From contig NZ_CP081006.1 of the NCBI RefSeq assembly GCF_022317005.1, positions 310,001 to 374,000 on the forward strand: a DNA stretch of 64,000 nt. The letters are read 5' to 3'. Position 1 is the stretch's first letter. Every line of letters begins with the position of its first letter. Made by a program: the position numbers and the translations under genes. Positions 1 through 7,910 of this stretch are shown here, piece after piece. The DNA comes from Mycobacterium sp. IDR2000157661 (GTDB taxonomy: Bacteria; Actinomycetota; Actinomycetes; Mycobacteriales; Mycobacteriaceae). The notes under the pieces are model-generated. The model did not search any database. It saw only the letters and a program-made list of their open reading frames with translations, and was not told where the DNA came from.

Positions 1-1419
1 GCCGTAGACGAAGTAGAGGGCCACCCCGATGCCCATCCAGACCAGGAAGCGGACCCAGGTCAGCGCGGTGAGGTTGAGCATCAGCCACACGCAGGCCACG
101 ATCGCCGCGATCGGCAGCCAGGGCACACCCGGTGCGCGGAAGCCCCGCTTGAGGTCGGGCCGGGTCCGGCGCAACACGATCACGCCGGCCGACACCATCA
201 CGAAGGCGAACAGCGTGCCGATGTTGACCATCTCTTCTAGCCGGTCGATCGGGAACACCGACGCCGTCACGGCGACCAGCACGCCGACGATCAAGGTGAT
301 GCGCACCGGTGTGCCGCGCCGACCGGTCTTGGCCATTCGCCGCGGCAGCAAGCCGTCGCGCGACATCGCGAACAGCACCCGCGTCTGGCCGAGCACCAGC
401 ACGATCACCACGGTCGTCAGGCCGGCGAGCGCGCCGATCGAGATGACCTTGGCCGCCCAATCGACGCCGTTGGCGGTGAACGCCGTGGCGAGGTTCGCGC
501 GCTCGCCCGCATCGCGCAGTTCGGTGTAGTTCACCATTCCGGTCAGCACCACCGCGACCGCGACGTAGAGCACGGTCACGATGGCCAGCGAGCTCAAAAT
601 GCCGCGCGAGACGTCGCGTTGCGGGTTCTTGGTCTCCTCGGCGGTGGTGGCGACGATGTCGAAGCCGATGAAGGCGAAGAACACGATCGAGGCGCCGGCC
701 AGCAGGCCGTACCAGCCGTAGTTGCTGCCGTCGGCTCCGGTGAGCAGCGAGAACAACGACTGCTCGGCGTCGGTTTCACCCGCCCCGGCCGGCTCACCCG
801 GCGGGATGAACGGCGAGTAGTTCGCGGCGTTGACGTAGAACGCGCCGACGAAGACCACCAGCAGGACGACGCCCACCTTGATCGCGGTGATCACCAGGCT
901 CACCCCCGCCGAGAGCTTGGTGCCCAAGGCGAGGATGGCCGTGACGAACGCGATGATCAGCAGCGCGCCCCAGTCCAGCTGCAGCGGACCCAATTGTGCT
1001 GTGCCGCCGCCGAACTCGAACACCTCACCCAGATAGCTCGACCAGCCCTTGGCCACCACCGCCGCGGCGACGGCGAATTCCAGGATCAGATCCCAGCCGA
1101 TGATCCAGGCCACGAACTCGCCGAAGGTGGCATAGGAGAACGTGTAGGCGCTCCCCGCCACCGGAACAGTCGAGGCGAACTCGGCGTAACAGAGCGCCGC
1201 CAGCCCGCAGGCGATCGCGGCGAGCACGAACGAGACCGAGATCGCCGGACCGGTGATGTTGCCCGCCGTCGACGCGGTGATGGTGAAGATACCGGCCCCG
1301 ATCACGACCGAGACGCCGAAGACGGTGAGGTCCCACCACGTGAGGTCCTTGCGCAACCGGGTGTCCGGTTCATCGGTGTCCGCGATCGACTGCTCCACCG
1401 ACTTTGTCCGTCGAGCCAT
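1..1419 (-). CDS. APC-family amino-acid permease (3' end outside the window)
   Basis: Reading leftwards from an ATG at 1419 gives at least 473 codons without a stop; the C-terminus lies beyond base 1. The product is a very hydrophobic polytopic membrane protein of the amino acid-polyamine-organocation family. After a short polar N-terminus (MARRTKSVEQS) comes the family-typical first helix with VIGAGIFT, then GPAISVSF and CYAEFAS. These match cationic amino-acid transporters, and the position matches Rv3253c of M. tuberculosis. It should import an amino acid across the cytoplasmic membrane; the substrate cannot be read from the sequence. It diverges from the FAD oxidoreductase gene, with about 50 bp between the two starts. 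Family is confident, substrate is not. Confidence 0.9.
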   Translation of the reverse strand, partial: MARRTKSVEQSIADTDEPDTRLRKDLTWWDLTVFGVSVVIGAGIFTITASTAGNITGPAISVSFVLAAIACGLAALCYAEFASTVPVAGSAYTFSYATFGEFVAWIIGWDLILEFAVAAAVVAKGWSSYLGEVFEFGGGTAQLGPLQLDWGALLIIAFVTAILALGTKLSAGVSLVITAIKVGVVLLVVFVGAFYVNAANYSPFIPPGEPAGAGETDAEQSLFSLLTGADGSNYGWYGLLAGASIVFFAFIGFDIVATTAEETKNPQRDVSRGILSSLAIVTVLYVAVAVVLTGMVNYTELRDAGERANLATAFTANGVDWAAKVISIGALAGLTTVVIVLVLGQTRVLFAMSRDGLLPRRMAKTGRRGTPVRITLIVGVLVAVTASVFPIDRLEEMVNIGTLFAFVMVSAGVIVLRRTRPDLKRGFRAPGVPWLPIAAIVACVWLMLNLTALTWVRFLVWMGIGVALYFVYG

Positions 1420-1473
1420 GACGCGTCCTCCCGTGAGTGCCGTGCCCGCGATTCAGCTAGTACTGTGCACCCA

Positions 1474-2844
1474 GTGGGGCGGACTTATAAACACGCTATC
1501 GTGATCGGCGGCAGCCTCGCTGGCTTGTGCGCCGCCCGGGTGCTCTCCGATGTCACCGACCGGGTGACCGTCTACGAACGCGACGACCTGCCCGACGGCC
1601 CGCAGAACCGGGCCGCGGTTCCACAGGGCCGCCACGTCCACCTGCTGATGGCCCGCGGCGCCGAGGAGTTCGAGAGCCACTTCCCCGGCCTGCTCGAGGG
1701 CATGGTGGCCGACGGTGTGCCGATTCTGGAGAACCGACCCGACTGCATTCACTTCGGCGCCGCCGGCCATGTGCTGGGCACGGCGCACCGGTTGCAGGAC
1801 GAATTCACCGCTTACGTGCCGAGCCGCCCGCAACTGGAGTGGCAGATCCGCCGCCGGGTGCTGGCCATCGACAACGTCGACGTCGTGCACGCGGGCGTCG
1901 ACGAACCCGTCTACGACGCCGCGCGGGAGCAGGTCACGGGCGTACTGCTCGCTGACGGCGAGACCGTGCCTGCCGACCTCGTCGTCGACGCGACCGGCCG
2001 CGGTACCCGGCTTCCGGTGTGGCTGGAGAAGTGGGGCTACGGACGGCCGCGCGAGGACGCCGTCAACGTCGGTATCGGCTACTCGAGCCAGCGGGTGCAG
2101 GTTCCCGACGGCATGCTGACCGAGAAGGTGGTGGTCGCCGGCGCGTCGAACGAGCAGCCCCTGGGCCTGGGAATGCTTTTCTACGAGGACGGTGTCTGGA
2201 ACGTCACCACCTTCGGCGTCGGCCGGGTGCAGCCGCCGCAGGACTTCGCGCGAATGTGCGACCTTGCCGACGAGATCCTGCCCGCCCATGTGTCGTCGGC
2301 GCTGCGGGCGGGCACGCCGCTCGGCGAGATGGCGTTCCACAAGTACCCGACGAGCCGGTGGCGGCGCTTCGACAAGATGGACCGCTTCCCCGCAGGCGTC
2401 CTGCCGTTCGGTGACGCGGTCGTCAGCTTCAACCCGACCTACGGCCAGGGCATGACGATGACCTCACTGCAGGCGGGTCATCTCAGGCGGGCGCTGGCCA
2501 CGCCGGGTGCCGACGTGTTCCGCGAGACCATACGCGCGACGGCCAAGTCCACGTTCCCGGTATGGCAGATGAACGCCATCGGCGACCTGACGCTGCACCG
2601 CGCGAGCGGGCCGACGCCGCGGTGGTACAAGCCGGTCGGCAGCCTGTTCGACCAGTTCCTCGGCGCCGCCGAGACGGATCCCGTTCTCGCTGAATGGTTC
2701 CTGCGGAGATTCAGCCTGCTCGACAGCCTGTACATGGTGCCGTCGGCTCGGCTGGTGGGGCGCACCATACGGCACAACATGCGGTTGTGGCTGGCCGAGA
2801 AGCGGGCAGGTAAGCAGCCGGCCGCCGTGACGCAGTCTGCGTAA
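1474..2844 (+). CDS. FAD-dependent oxidoreductase (Rv3254-like)
   Basis: The product is a flavoprotein of the UbiH/halogenase-like monooxygenase group. Near the N-terminus VIGGSLAGLCAARVL is the Rossmann dinucleotide-binding motif, followed by an acidic strand end (VYERDD). DLVVDATGRG and the later FGDAVVSFNPTYGQGM are the second and third FAD-contact motifs of the group. Substrate is unknown. The open frame extends far upstream, antisense to the permease, but flavoprotein sequence begins only at about 1474-1501. GTG 1474 is preferred; GTG 1465 and GTG 1501 are alternatives, and no clear ribosome binding site decides between them. Order and strand match Rv3254. It stands between the divergent permease and a co-directional DUF808 gene. 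Confidence 0.82.
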   Translation: MGRTYKHAIVIGGSLAGLCAARVLSDVTDRVTVYERDDLPDGPQNRAAVPQGRHVHLLMARGAEEFESHFPGLLEGMVADGVPILENRPDCIHFGAAGHVLGTAHRLQDEFTAYVPSRPQLEWQIRRRVLAIDNVDVVHAGVDEPVYDAAREQVTGVLLADGETVPADLVVDATGRGTRLPVWLEKWGYGRPREDAVNVGIGYSSQRVQVPDGMLTEKVVVAGASNEQPLGLGMLFYEDGVWNVTTFGVGRVQPPQDFARMCDLADEILPAHVSSALRAGTPLGEMAFHKYPTSRWRRFDKMDRFPAGVLPFGDAVVSFNPTYGQGMTMTSLQAGHLRRALATPGADVFRETIRATAKSTFPVWQMNAIGDLTLHRASGPTPRWYKPVGSLFDQFLGAAETDPVLAEWFLRRFSLLDSLYMVPSARLVGRTIRHNMRLWLAEKRAGKQPAAVTQSA

Positions 2845-2888
2845 GACAGCGCGCAGCGGGTACTTTCGACACCCATGAAGAGGATGCG

Positions 2889-3836
2889 ATGAGCGCCGGC
2901 CTGTTCGCGCTTCTCGACGACGTCGCCGTCCTGGCCCGGTTGGCCGCCGCTTCGGTCGACGACATCGGCGCCGCTGCAGGGCGTGCCACCGCAAAGGCGG
3001 CGGGCGTGGTGGTCGACGACACCGCGGTGACGCCGCAATACGTGCACGGCCTCGCGGCCGAACGCGAACTGCCGATCATCAAACGCATCGCGATCGGGTC
3101 GCTGCGCAACAAGCTGCTGTTCATCCTGCCGGCGGCGTTGCTGCTCAGTCAGTTCCTGCCGCAGTTGCTGACACCGATCCTGATGATCGGCGCAACGTAT
3201 CTGTGCTTCGAAGGCGCTGAGAAGGTCTGGGGCCGGATCCGCGGGCATGACGCGCACGCCGCACCGGTCGCCGCGGTCGGTGCGGACGCCGAGAAACTGA
3301 TGATCACGGGGGCGATTCGCACCGACTTCATCCTGTCCGCCGAGATCATGGTGATCGCGCTGAACGAGGTGGCGGACCAATCGTTCTGGCCGCGGCTGAT
3401 CATCCTGGTCGTCGTCGCCTTCGTCATCACCGCCGCGGTGTACGGCGTGGTCGCGGGCATCGTGAAGATGGACGACGTGGGCCTGCGCCTCACGCAGCGA
3501 TCGTCGAAGGCGGCCCAACGGGTCGGGCGTGGCCTGGTCGCGTTCATGCCGAAGCTGCTCGCCGCGCTGGCCTTGATCGGCACGGTGGCGATGTTGTGGG
3601 TCGGTGGCCACATATTGCTCGTCGGCACCGACGAACTGGGTTGGCACCTGCCCTACAGCGTCGTACACCACCTCGAGGAAGCCGTGCATCACGCGGTACC
3701 AGGAATCGGCGGTGTGCTCGCGTGGCTGGTCAACACCGCCGCATCCGCGGTGATCGGCCTGGTGGTCGGCGCGATCGTCGTCGCTGTCATGCACGTGTTG
3801 CCGTTCGGCCGCCGCAAGGACGACGCACACCACTGA
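2889..3836 (+). CDS. DUF808 (YedI-like) integral membrane protein
   Basis: The 315-residue product matches the DUF808/YedI family of inner-membrane proteins. The N-terminus MSAGLFALLDDVAVLARLA, the KRIAIGSLRNKLLFILPAALLLS stretch, and TYLCFEGAEKVW are typical of the family. About five to seven hydrophobic segments follow, and the C-terminus ends in a short basic and acidic tail. No molecular function is established for the family. It lies 44 bp after the FAD oxidoreductase on the same strand, with GAAGAGG upstream of the ATG as a plausible ribosome binding site. It converges with manA; the two stops are about 10 bp apart. No equivalent in the remembered M. tuberculosis order at this point, so it may be lineage-specific. 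Confidence 0.85.
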   Translation: MSAGLFALLDDVAVLARLAAASVDDIGAAAGRATAKAAGVVVDDTAVTPQYVHGLAAERELPIIKRIAIGSLRNKLLFILPAALLLSQFLPQLLTPILMIGATYLCFEGAEKVWGRIRGHDAHAAPVAAVGADAEKLMITGAIRTDFILSAEIMVIALNEVADQSFWPRLIILVVVAFVITAAVYGVVAGIVKMDDVGLRLTQRSSKAAQRVGRGLVAFMPKLLAALALIGTVAMLWVGGHILLVGTDELGWHLPYSVVHHLEEAVHHAVPGIGGVLAWLVNTAASAVIGLVVGAIVVAVMHVLPFGRRKDDAHH

Positions 3837-3846
3837 GGCGGTTCGC

Positions 3847-5073
3847 TCAGATACCCACGGTCGCGCGGAATAGCGTCGTCGGACTCGACGCGTCCAGGCG
3901 GATCGGTCCGTCGTCGGCCGACACCCACGCCGCCGACCCGCGCGCGAGGGTCACCGTGCCGGCCTTGGCGTGCACCGTCGTCGATCCCTCGGTGCACAGC
4001 AGAATCTGCGGGCCGTCGTGCCTGCTGGGCGCGTCGATCTCGTGGCCGATCCGGTCACCCTCGATGCGCAGCACCGAAACCGCGAACTCCGGTGCCGGGG
4101 TGTCGTACACCGACTCGATGCCGTCCTCAACGACCCGGGGCCGCACCACGGCATCGGTCGCGGGAGTGAAGTCGAGCACCCGCAGCAACTCCGGGACGTC
4201 GACGTGCTTGGGCGTCAGGCCGCCTCGCAACACATTGTCGGAGTTGGCCATCACCTCCACCCCCACTCCGTTGAGGTAGGTGTGCAGGTTGCCCGCGGGT
4301 AGGTAGATGCCCTCACCCGGAGCCAACGTGATCCGGTTCAACAGCAGTGAGGCCAGCACTCCGGCATCGCCGGGATAGCGCTCGCCGAGTTCCAGCACGG
4401 TCCGGGCCTCGGCCGCGAATTCTTTTCTGCCCGAACACACATACTGGATCGCGCCGTCGATCACCGCCGGCACCAGCACGTCCAGGTGCGGTTGCGGCGC
4501 GGTGATCCACGTGGTGAACAGCGCACGCAGGCCGTCGGCGTCGGACTGTCCGGCCAGCAGCGTGACGAATGGGTCGAGTTCGGACACCTCAAGCGCGCGC
4601 ATCAACTCCACCGTGCGCCCGGCCGGACGAAAGCCGGCCAATGCCTCGAACTGCCCCAGGGCGACGATCAATTCGGGCTTGTGACTGCGGTCGCGGTAGT
4701 TGCGGGTGGGCGCGGAAACCGGGATACCGAGTCTGCTTTCCCGCTCGAAACCCTCATCGGCCTGCGCTGCGCTCGGATGAGCCTGCAGCGAGAGCGGTTC
4801 GTCGGCGGCGAGCACCTTCACCAGGAACGGCAGGGTCTCGCCGAACCGAGCACACACGGTGGCGCCCAACTGCCCCTCGGGATCTTCCAGCAGCGCATCG
4901 AGCAGGGACCGCTCCCCCGCTTCCGTCTGCAACACCGCCGGGTCGCCGGGATGCGCACCGAACCACAGCTCGGCTTCCGGATGCATTGTCGGACTTGGTC
5001 TTCCGGTGAACTCCGCGATGGCGGTCCGCGACCCCCAGGCGTACATCCGGACTGCTCCAGTTAGCAGGTGCAC
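3847..5073 (-). CDS. manA: Mannose-6-phosphate isomerase, class I
   Basis: This type I phosphomannose isomerase (408 aa) interconverts fructose-6-phosphate and mannose-6-phosphate, the entry step to GDP-mannose for mannans, PIMs and polyprenyl-phosphomannose. The GTG start gives the family-typical N-terminus with RMYAWGSRTAIAEF. Metal and substrate motifs are visible: PLSLQAHPS (zinc-binding His), the HKPELIVAL segment, and YLPAGNLHTYLNGVGVEVMANSDNVLRGG (C-terminal cupin motif). It is the last gene of a tight leftward operon, starting 4 bp after the TobH/SIS gene stop. This order (manB-tobH-manA) equals Rv3257c-Rv3256c-Rv3255c. Confidence 0.96.
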   Translation of the reverse strand: MHLLTGAVRMYAWGSRTAIAEFTGRPSPTMHPEAELWFGAHPGDPAVLQTEAGERSLLDALLEDPEGQLGATVCARFGETLPFLVKVLAADEPLSLQAHPSAAQADEGFERESRLGIPVSAPTRNYRDRSHKPELIVALGQFEALAGFRPAGRTVELMRALEVSELDPFVTLLAGQSDADGLRALFTTWITAPQPHLDVLVPAVIDGAIQYVCSGRKEFAAEARTVLELGERYPGDAGVLASLLLNRITLAPGEGIYLPAGNLHTYLNGVGVEVMANSDNVLRGGLTPKHVDVPELLRVLDFTPATDAVVRPRVVEDGIESVYDTPAPEFAVSVLRIEGDRIGHEIDAPSRHDGPQILLCTEGSTTVHAKAGTVTLARGSAAWVSADDGPIRLDASSPTTLFRATVGI

Positions 5074-5077
5074 TTGT

Positions 5078-6148
5078 TCAACCTCGAACCAGTCGCAGGT
5101 ACACGGCCGTCATCTCCAAGCGGACCGCCATCATCGCCAACTGTTGTTCGGGATGCCCGCTGGCCACTGGGACTTTGACATCCGGCACGTCTTCGGCGGC
5201 GATCACGTCGACCTCGTCGAGGTGGCCCACCCTGGCGACCACCACGGGCCGGAGGTTGTCGGTGGCCAAGACGAAGGTGCGGACCCGCGCTGGCAGCGGA
5301 CCGTCGATCTGTTCGTCGTGGAACAGGGCCGCTCCCGCATCCGCGCCCGCCCCCATCCCGGCGCCGAGGGCCACCAGCGCGTCGGCGAGACCGACGGCTG
5401 CGACGGGCCGCAGAGCGATGCGCAACAGCATCGCCGCAGCGTGGCGGGCCAACGCCAGCGTCGCCGAGGTGTCGCCGGCCAGGACCACCTCGTGGCCCGA
5501 CATCCGCTGGGCGAGGTTCTTGGCGGGGTTGGTGAACAGTTCCCGTGCGGCGCTGTTGCGCAACGCCTCGGCGTCCAAGTCGTCGGCCAGCGTGGCCAGA
5601 TCCGCCTGGAACGCCGGATCCACGACGTGCAGCGTGGCCAGGCCGGCGCCGAGATAGTGGGCCAGCCCGAACCCGTCTGGCACCACGAGCCGCGGTGCGA
5701 GCACCACTGCCCGCCCGGCGGTGGCGTCCCGGAGAGGACCCTCGAATGGGCCGACGACGATCACCCGCGCGCCCCTGCGCACCGCGGTCGCCGCTGCGGA
5801 GACCAGACTGGGATCACTGGGGTCGTCGCCGGCCAGGACCAACACATCCAGGGCGCCGATCCAAGGTGGCGCGTCCGGGGTGATGACGATCGGCGCAGCC
5901 ACCGACCCGCCCAGCGCGGCGGCCAGCATGGCGCCGGCCCTCTCCGCGGTGCCGCGACCGGCCACCCAGATCAGGGTGCGCGGCGGCTGGTCGGCACGCA
6001 GCGAGTCCAGGGCCCCCTCCTCGAGCGCCGCCGCGACGGCACGTACCTGCGCCCCGGCCATGGATGCCGCGCGTAGCAAACCCTCACGGTCGGCGGCCAG
6101 CAGCGCCTCGGAATCGTCGAGGTCAATCACCTGCTGGGCGGCATTCAT
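5078..6148 (-). CDS. TobH/SIS-like protein (Rv3256c family)
   Basis: The 356-residue protein is of the actinobacterial TobH/Rv3256c family, placed between phosphomannomutase and phosphomannose isomerase. It begins MNAAQQVIDLDDSEALLAADREG and contains alternating beta-strand and helix stretches resembling an SIS (phosphosugar-binding) fold, for instance TLIWVAGRGTAERAGAM and DVLVLAGDDPSDPSLV. A sugar-phosphate isomerase-like or regulatory role in mannose metabolism is inferred from the fold and the operon; no catalytic residues can be assigned. Its ATG overlaps the phosphomannomutase stop (ATGA), which suggests translational coupling, and manA follows after 4 bp. Confidence 0.85.
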   Translation of the reverse strand: MNAAQQVIDLDDSEALLAADREGLLRAASMAGAQVRAVAAALEEGALDSLRADQPPRTLIWVAGRGTAERAGAMLAAALGGSVAAPIVITPDAPPWIGALDVLVLAGDDPSDPSLVSAAATAVRRGARVIVVGPFEGPLRDATAGRAVVLAPRLVVPDGFGLAHYLGAGLATLHVVDPAFQADLATLADDLDAEALRNSAARELFTNPAKNLAQRMSGHEVVLAGDTSATLALARHAAAMLLRIALRPVAAVGLADALVALGAGMGAGADAGAALFHDEQIDGPLPARVRTFVLATDNLRPVVVARVGHLDEVDVIAAEDVPDVKVPVASGHPEQQLAMMAVRLEMTAVYLRLVRG

Positions 6149-7542
6149 GTGACTGCTTCTGGTGTTGACGACGTCTGAGCTTGAACCGTGTCGGAGACCT
6201 GTCCGACGATCTCGTCGATCTGCTCGGCGGTGCGAGCCTCGACGTTGAGCCGCAGCAACGGCTCGGTGTTCGACATCCGCAGGTTGAACCAGGCGCCGTC
6301 ACCAAGGTCGACCGTCACACCGTCGAGGTGGTCCAGGGAGTGGATCCGGGTGCCGAACGCCTTGAGCACGTCGTCGACGCACGCCCGGGCGTCGGTGACG
6401 GTGAAGTTGATCTCGCCGGAAGCCTCGTAGCGCTGGTAGTCGGCCATCAGCTCCGACAGCGGCCGGTCCTGCTCCCCGAGTGCCGCCAGCACATGGAGGG
6501 CCGCGAGCATCCCCGAGTCGGCGCCCCAGAAGTCGCGGAAGTAGTAGTGCGCCGAGTGTTCACCGCCGAAGATGGCCCCGGTCTCGGCCATCAACCCCTT
6601 GATGTAGGAGTGTCCGACCCGGCTGCGCACGGGCGTACCACCACGCTCGGTCACCAGTTCCGGTACCGCTCGCGAGGTGATCAGGTTGTGAATCACCGTT
6701 GCGCCGATCTCCCTGCCCAGTTCCCGCGCGGCGACCAACGCGGTCACCGCTGACGGCGAGACCGGATGCCCCAGCTCGTCGACGACGAAACACCGGTCGG
6801 CGTCGCCGTCGAACGCCAACCCGATGTCCGCACCGGTCTCGGTGACGAACTTCTGCAGGTCCACGAGGTTGGCGGGGTCCAGCGGGTTGGCCTCGTGGTG
6901 GGGAAACGAGCCGTCGAGTTCGAAGTACAGCGGCGCCAGCGTGACCGAAGGAATCGCGCCCAGCACCGCGGGGGTGGTGTGGCCGGCCATTCCGTTGCCC
7001 GCGTCGACAGCTACTTTCAGCGGACGCAACCCCTCGAGGCTGACCAGCGACCGCAGGAACTCCCCGTACTCGGTCAGCACGTCGCGGTCGCTGAGCGAGC
7101 CGCGCGCACCGTCGTAGGCGGGCACCCCGGCGATCATCTCCTTACTGATTACCGACAGTCCGGTGTCCTTGCCGACGGGCTTGGCGCCCGCGCGGCAGAG
7201 TTTGATGCCGTTGTAGGCCGCCGGATTGTGGCTGGCGGTGAACATCGCGCCGGGACAGTCGAGCAGTCCCGAGGCGAAGTACAGCTGATCGGTTGACGCA
7301 AGGCCGATACGCACCACGTCTAGCCCCTGGTCCAGCACGCCGTCGGCGAACGCGGTGGCCAACGTGGGAGAACTCTCGCGCATGTCGTAGCCGATCACCA
7401 CGCGCGAAGTCTGGTCACGTACCAGGCGGGCGAATGCGCCGCCGACGTCGGCGACGAACTGCTCGTCGAGTTCCTCTCCGACAAGGCCGCGTACGTCATA
7501 TGCCTTGATGACGCGATGGACAGCCGCGGCGGGCCGGGACAT
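6145..7542 (-). CDS. manB: Phosphomannomutase / phosphoglucomutase (Rv3257c-like)
   Basis: A 465-residue alpha-D-phosphohexomutase converting mannose-6-phosphate to mannose-1-phosphate. The start is ATG 7542 rather than the longer open frame, because GAGGAG lies just upstream and the length then equals the Rv3257c protein. Motifs in order: KAYDVRG near residue 12; the phosphoserine loop TASHNPAAYNGIK; the metal-binding loop DGDADRC; the sugar-binding GGEHSAHYYF; and the phosphate-binding RMSNTEPLLRLNVEA. It is the first gene of the manB-tobH-manA operon and diverges from the giant propeller gene. The 368 bp between them must contain both promoters. Confidence 0.95.
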   Translation of the reverse strand: MSRPAAAVHRVIKAYDVRGLVGEELDEQFVADVGGAFARLVRDQTSRVVIGYDMRESSPTLATAFADGVLDQGLDVVRIGLASTDQLYFASGLLDCPGAMFTASHNPAAYNGIKLCRAGAKPVGKDTGLSVISKEMIAGVPAYDGARGSLSDRDVLTEYGEFLRSLVSLEGLRPLKVAVDAGNGMAGHTTPAVLGAIPSVTLAPLYFELDGSFPHHEANPLDPANLVDLQKFVTETGADIGLAFDGDADRCFVVDELGHPVSPSAVTALVAARELGREIGATVIHNLITSRAVPELVTERGGTPVRSRVGHSYIKGLMAETGAIFGGEHSAHYYFRDFWGADSGMLAALHVLAALGEQDRPLSELMADYQRYEASGEINFTVTDARACVDDVLKAFGTRIHSLDHLDGVTVDLGDGAWFNLRMSNTEPLLRLNVEARTAEQIDEIVGQVSDTVQAQTSSTPEAVT

Positions 7543-7910
7543 AGGTCTCCTCGGTGAAAGGAACTGATGGCGCCAGCCTAGTAGTCCGGTAATGACGACT
7601 CGGATTCGCCACGGCATAGATTCGATCGACCCGCCCGTAGCAGTCAGTCGGGTGGCGACGCTGGTCGAGCGGGTGAATTGCCGGAATGGTACTTTCCTAA
7701 TCGAGCAACCCCTTCTTGTCCTGCACGACCAGTTTGTTTTCTACTCTGTATTTGCCACGGGGCATCGTTTATGATGCCGAGTGATTATCATTTCGCTTGG
7801 TTGAGTAGGTTGAACGGATCTGCACTTGCTGGACTTTGGCCGTTGCTAGGCAGCGATGAAGAGCCAGCCAGTCATCCTCGACGAATCGTTGTAGAGGGGG
7901 GCGGCTCTTC
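7543..7910. other. Intergenic region between divergent manB and giant gene 1
   Basis: No gene is seen in these 368 bp. The part from about 7680 to 7830 is more AT-rich than the surroundings (runs such as cagtttgttttctactctgt), as expected for promoters. An inverted repeat sits at 7761-7778. The strongest ribosome binding site is the G-run GAGGGGGG at about 7893-7900, ahead of ATG 7911. A GAGGAG lies before the manB start on the other strand. No confident -35/-10 pair can be assigned by eye. Confidence 0.6.
7761..7778. promoter_or_regulatory. Inverted repeat GGCATC-N6-GATGCC upstream of giant gene 1
   Basis: Perfect 6-base arms (GGCATC and GATGCC) flank an AT-rich 6-base centre (GTTTAT), 133 bp before the giant gene start in an otherwise AT-rich promoter region. 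It could be an operator or a small hairpin. A chance occurrence cannot be excluded. Confidence 0.3.

Noticed and set aside
619..1473. N-terminal extension of the FAD oxidoreductase frame
   Set aside because: It lies entirely antisense to the conserved permease. Its translation is Arg/Glu-rich and lacks similarity to flavoproteins; the Rossmann motif starts at about 1500.
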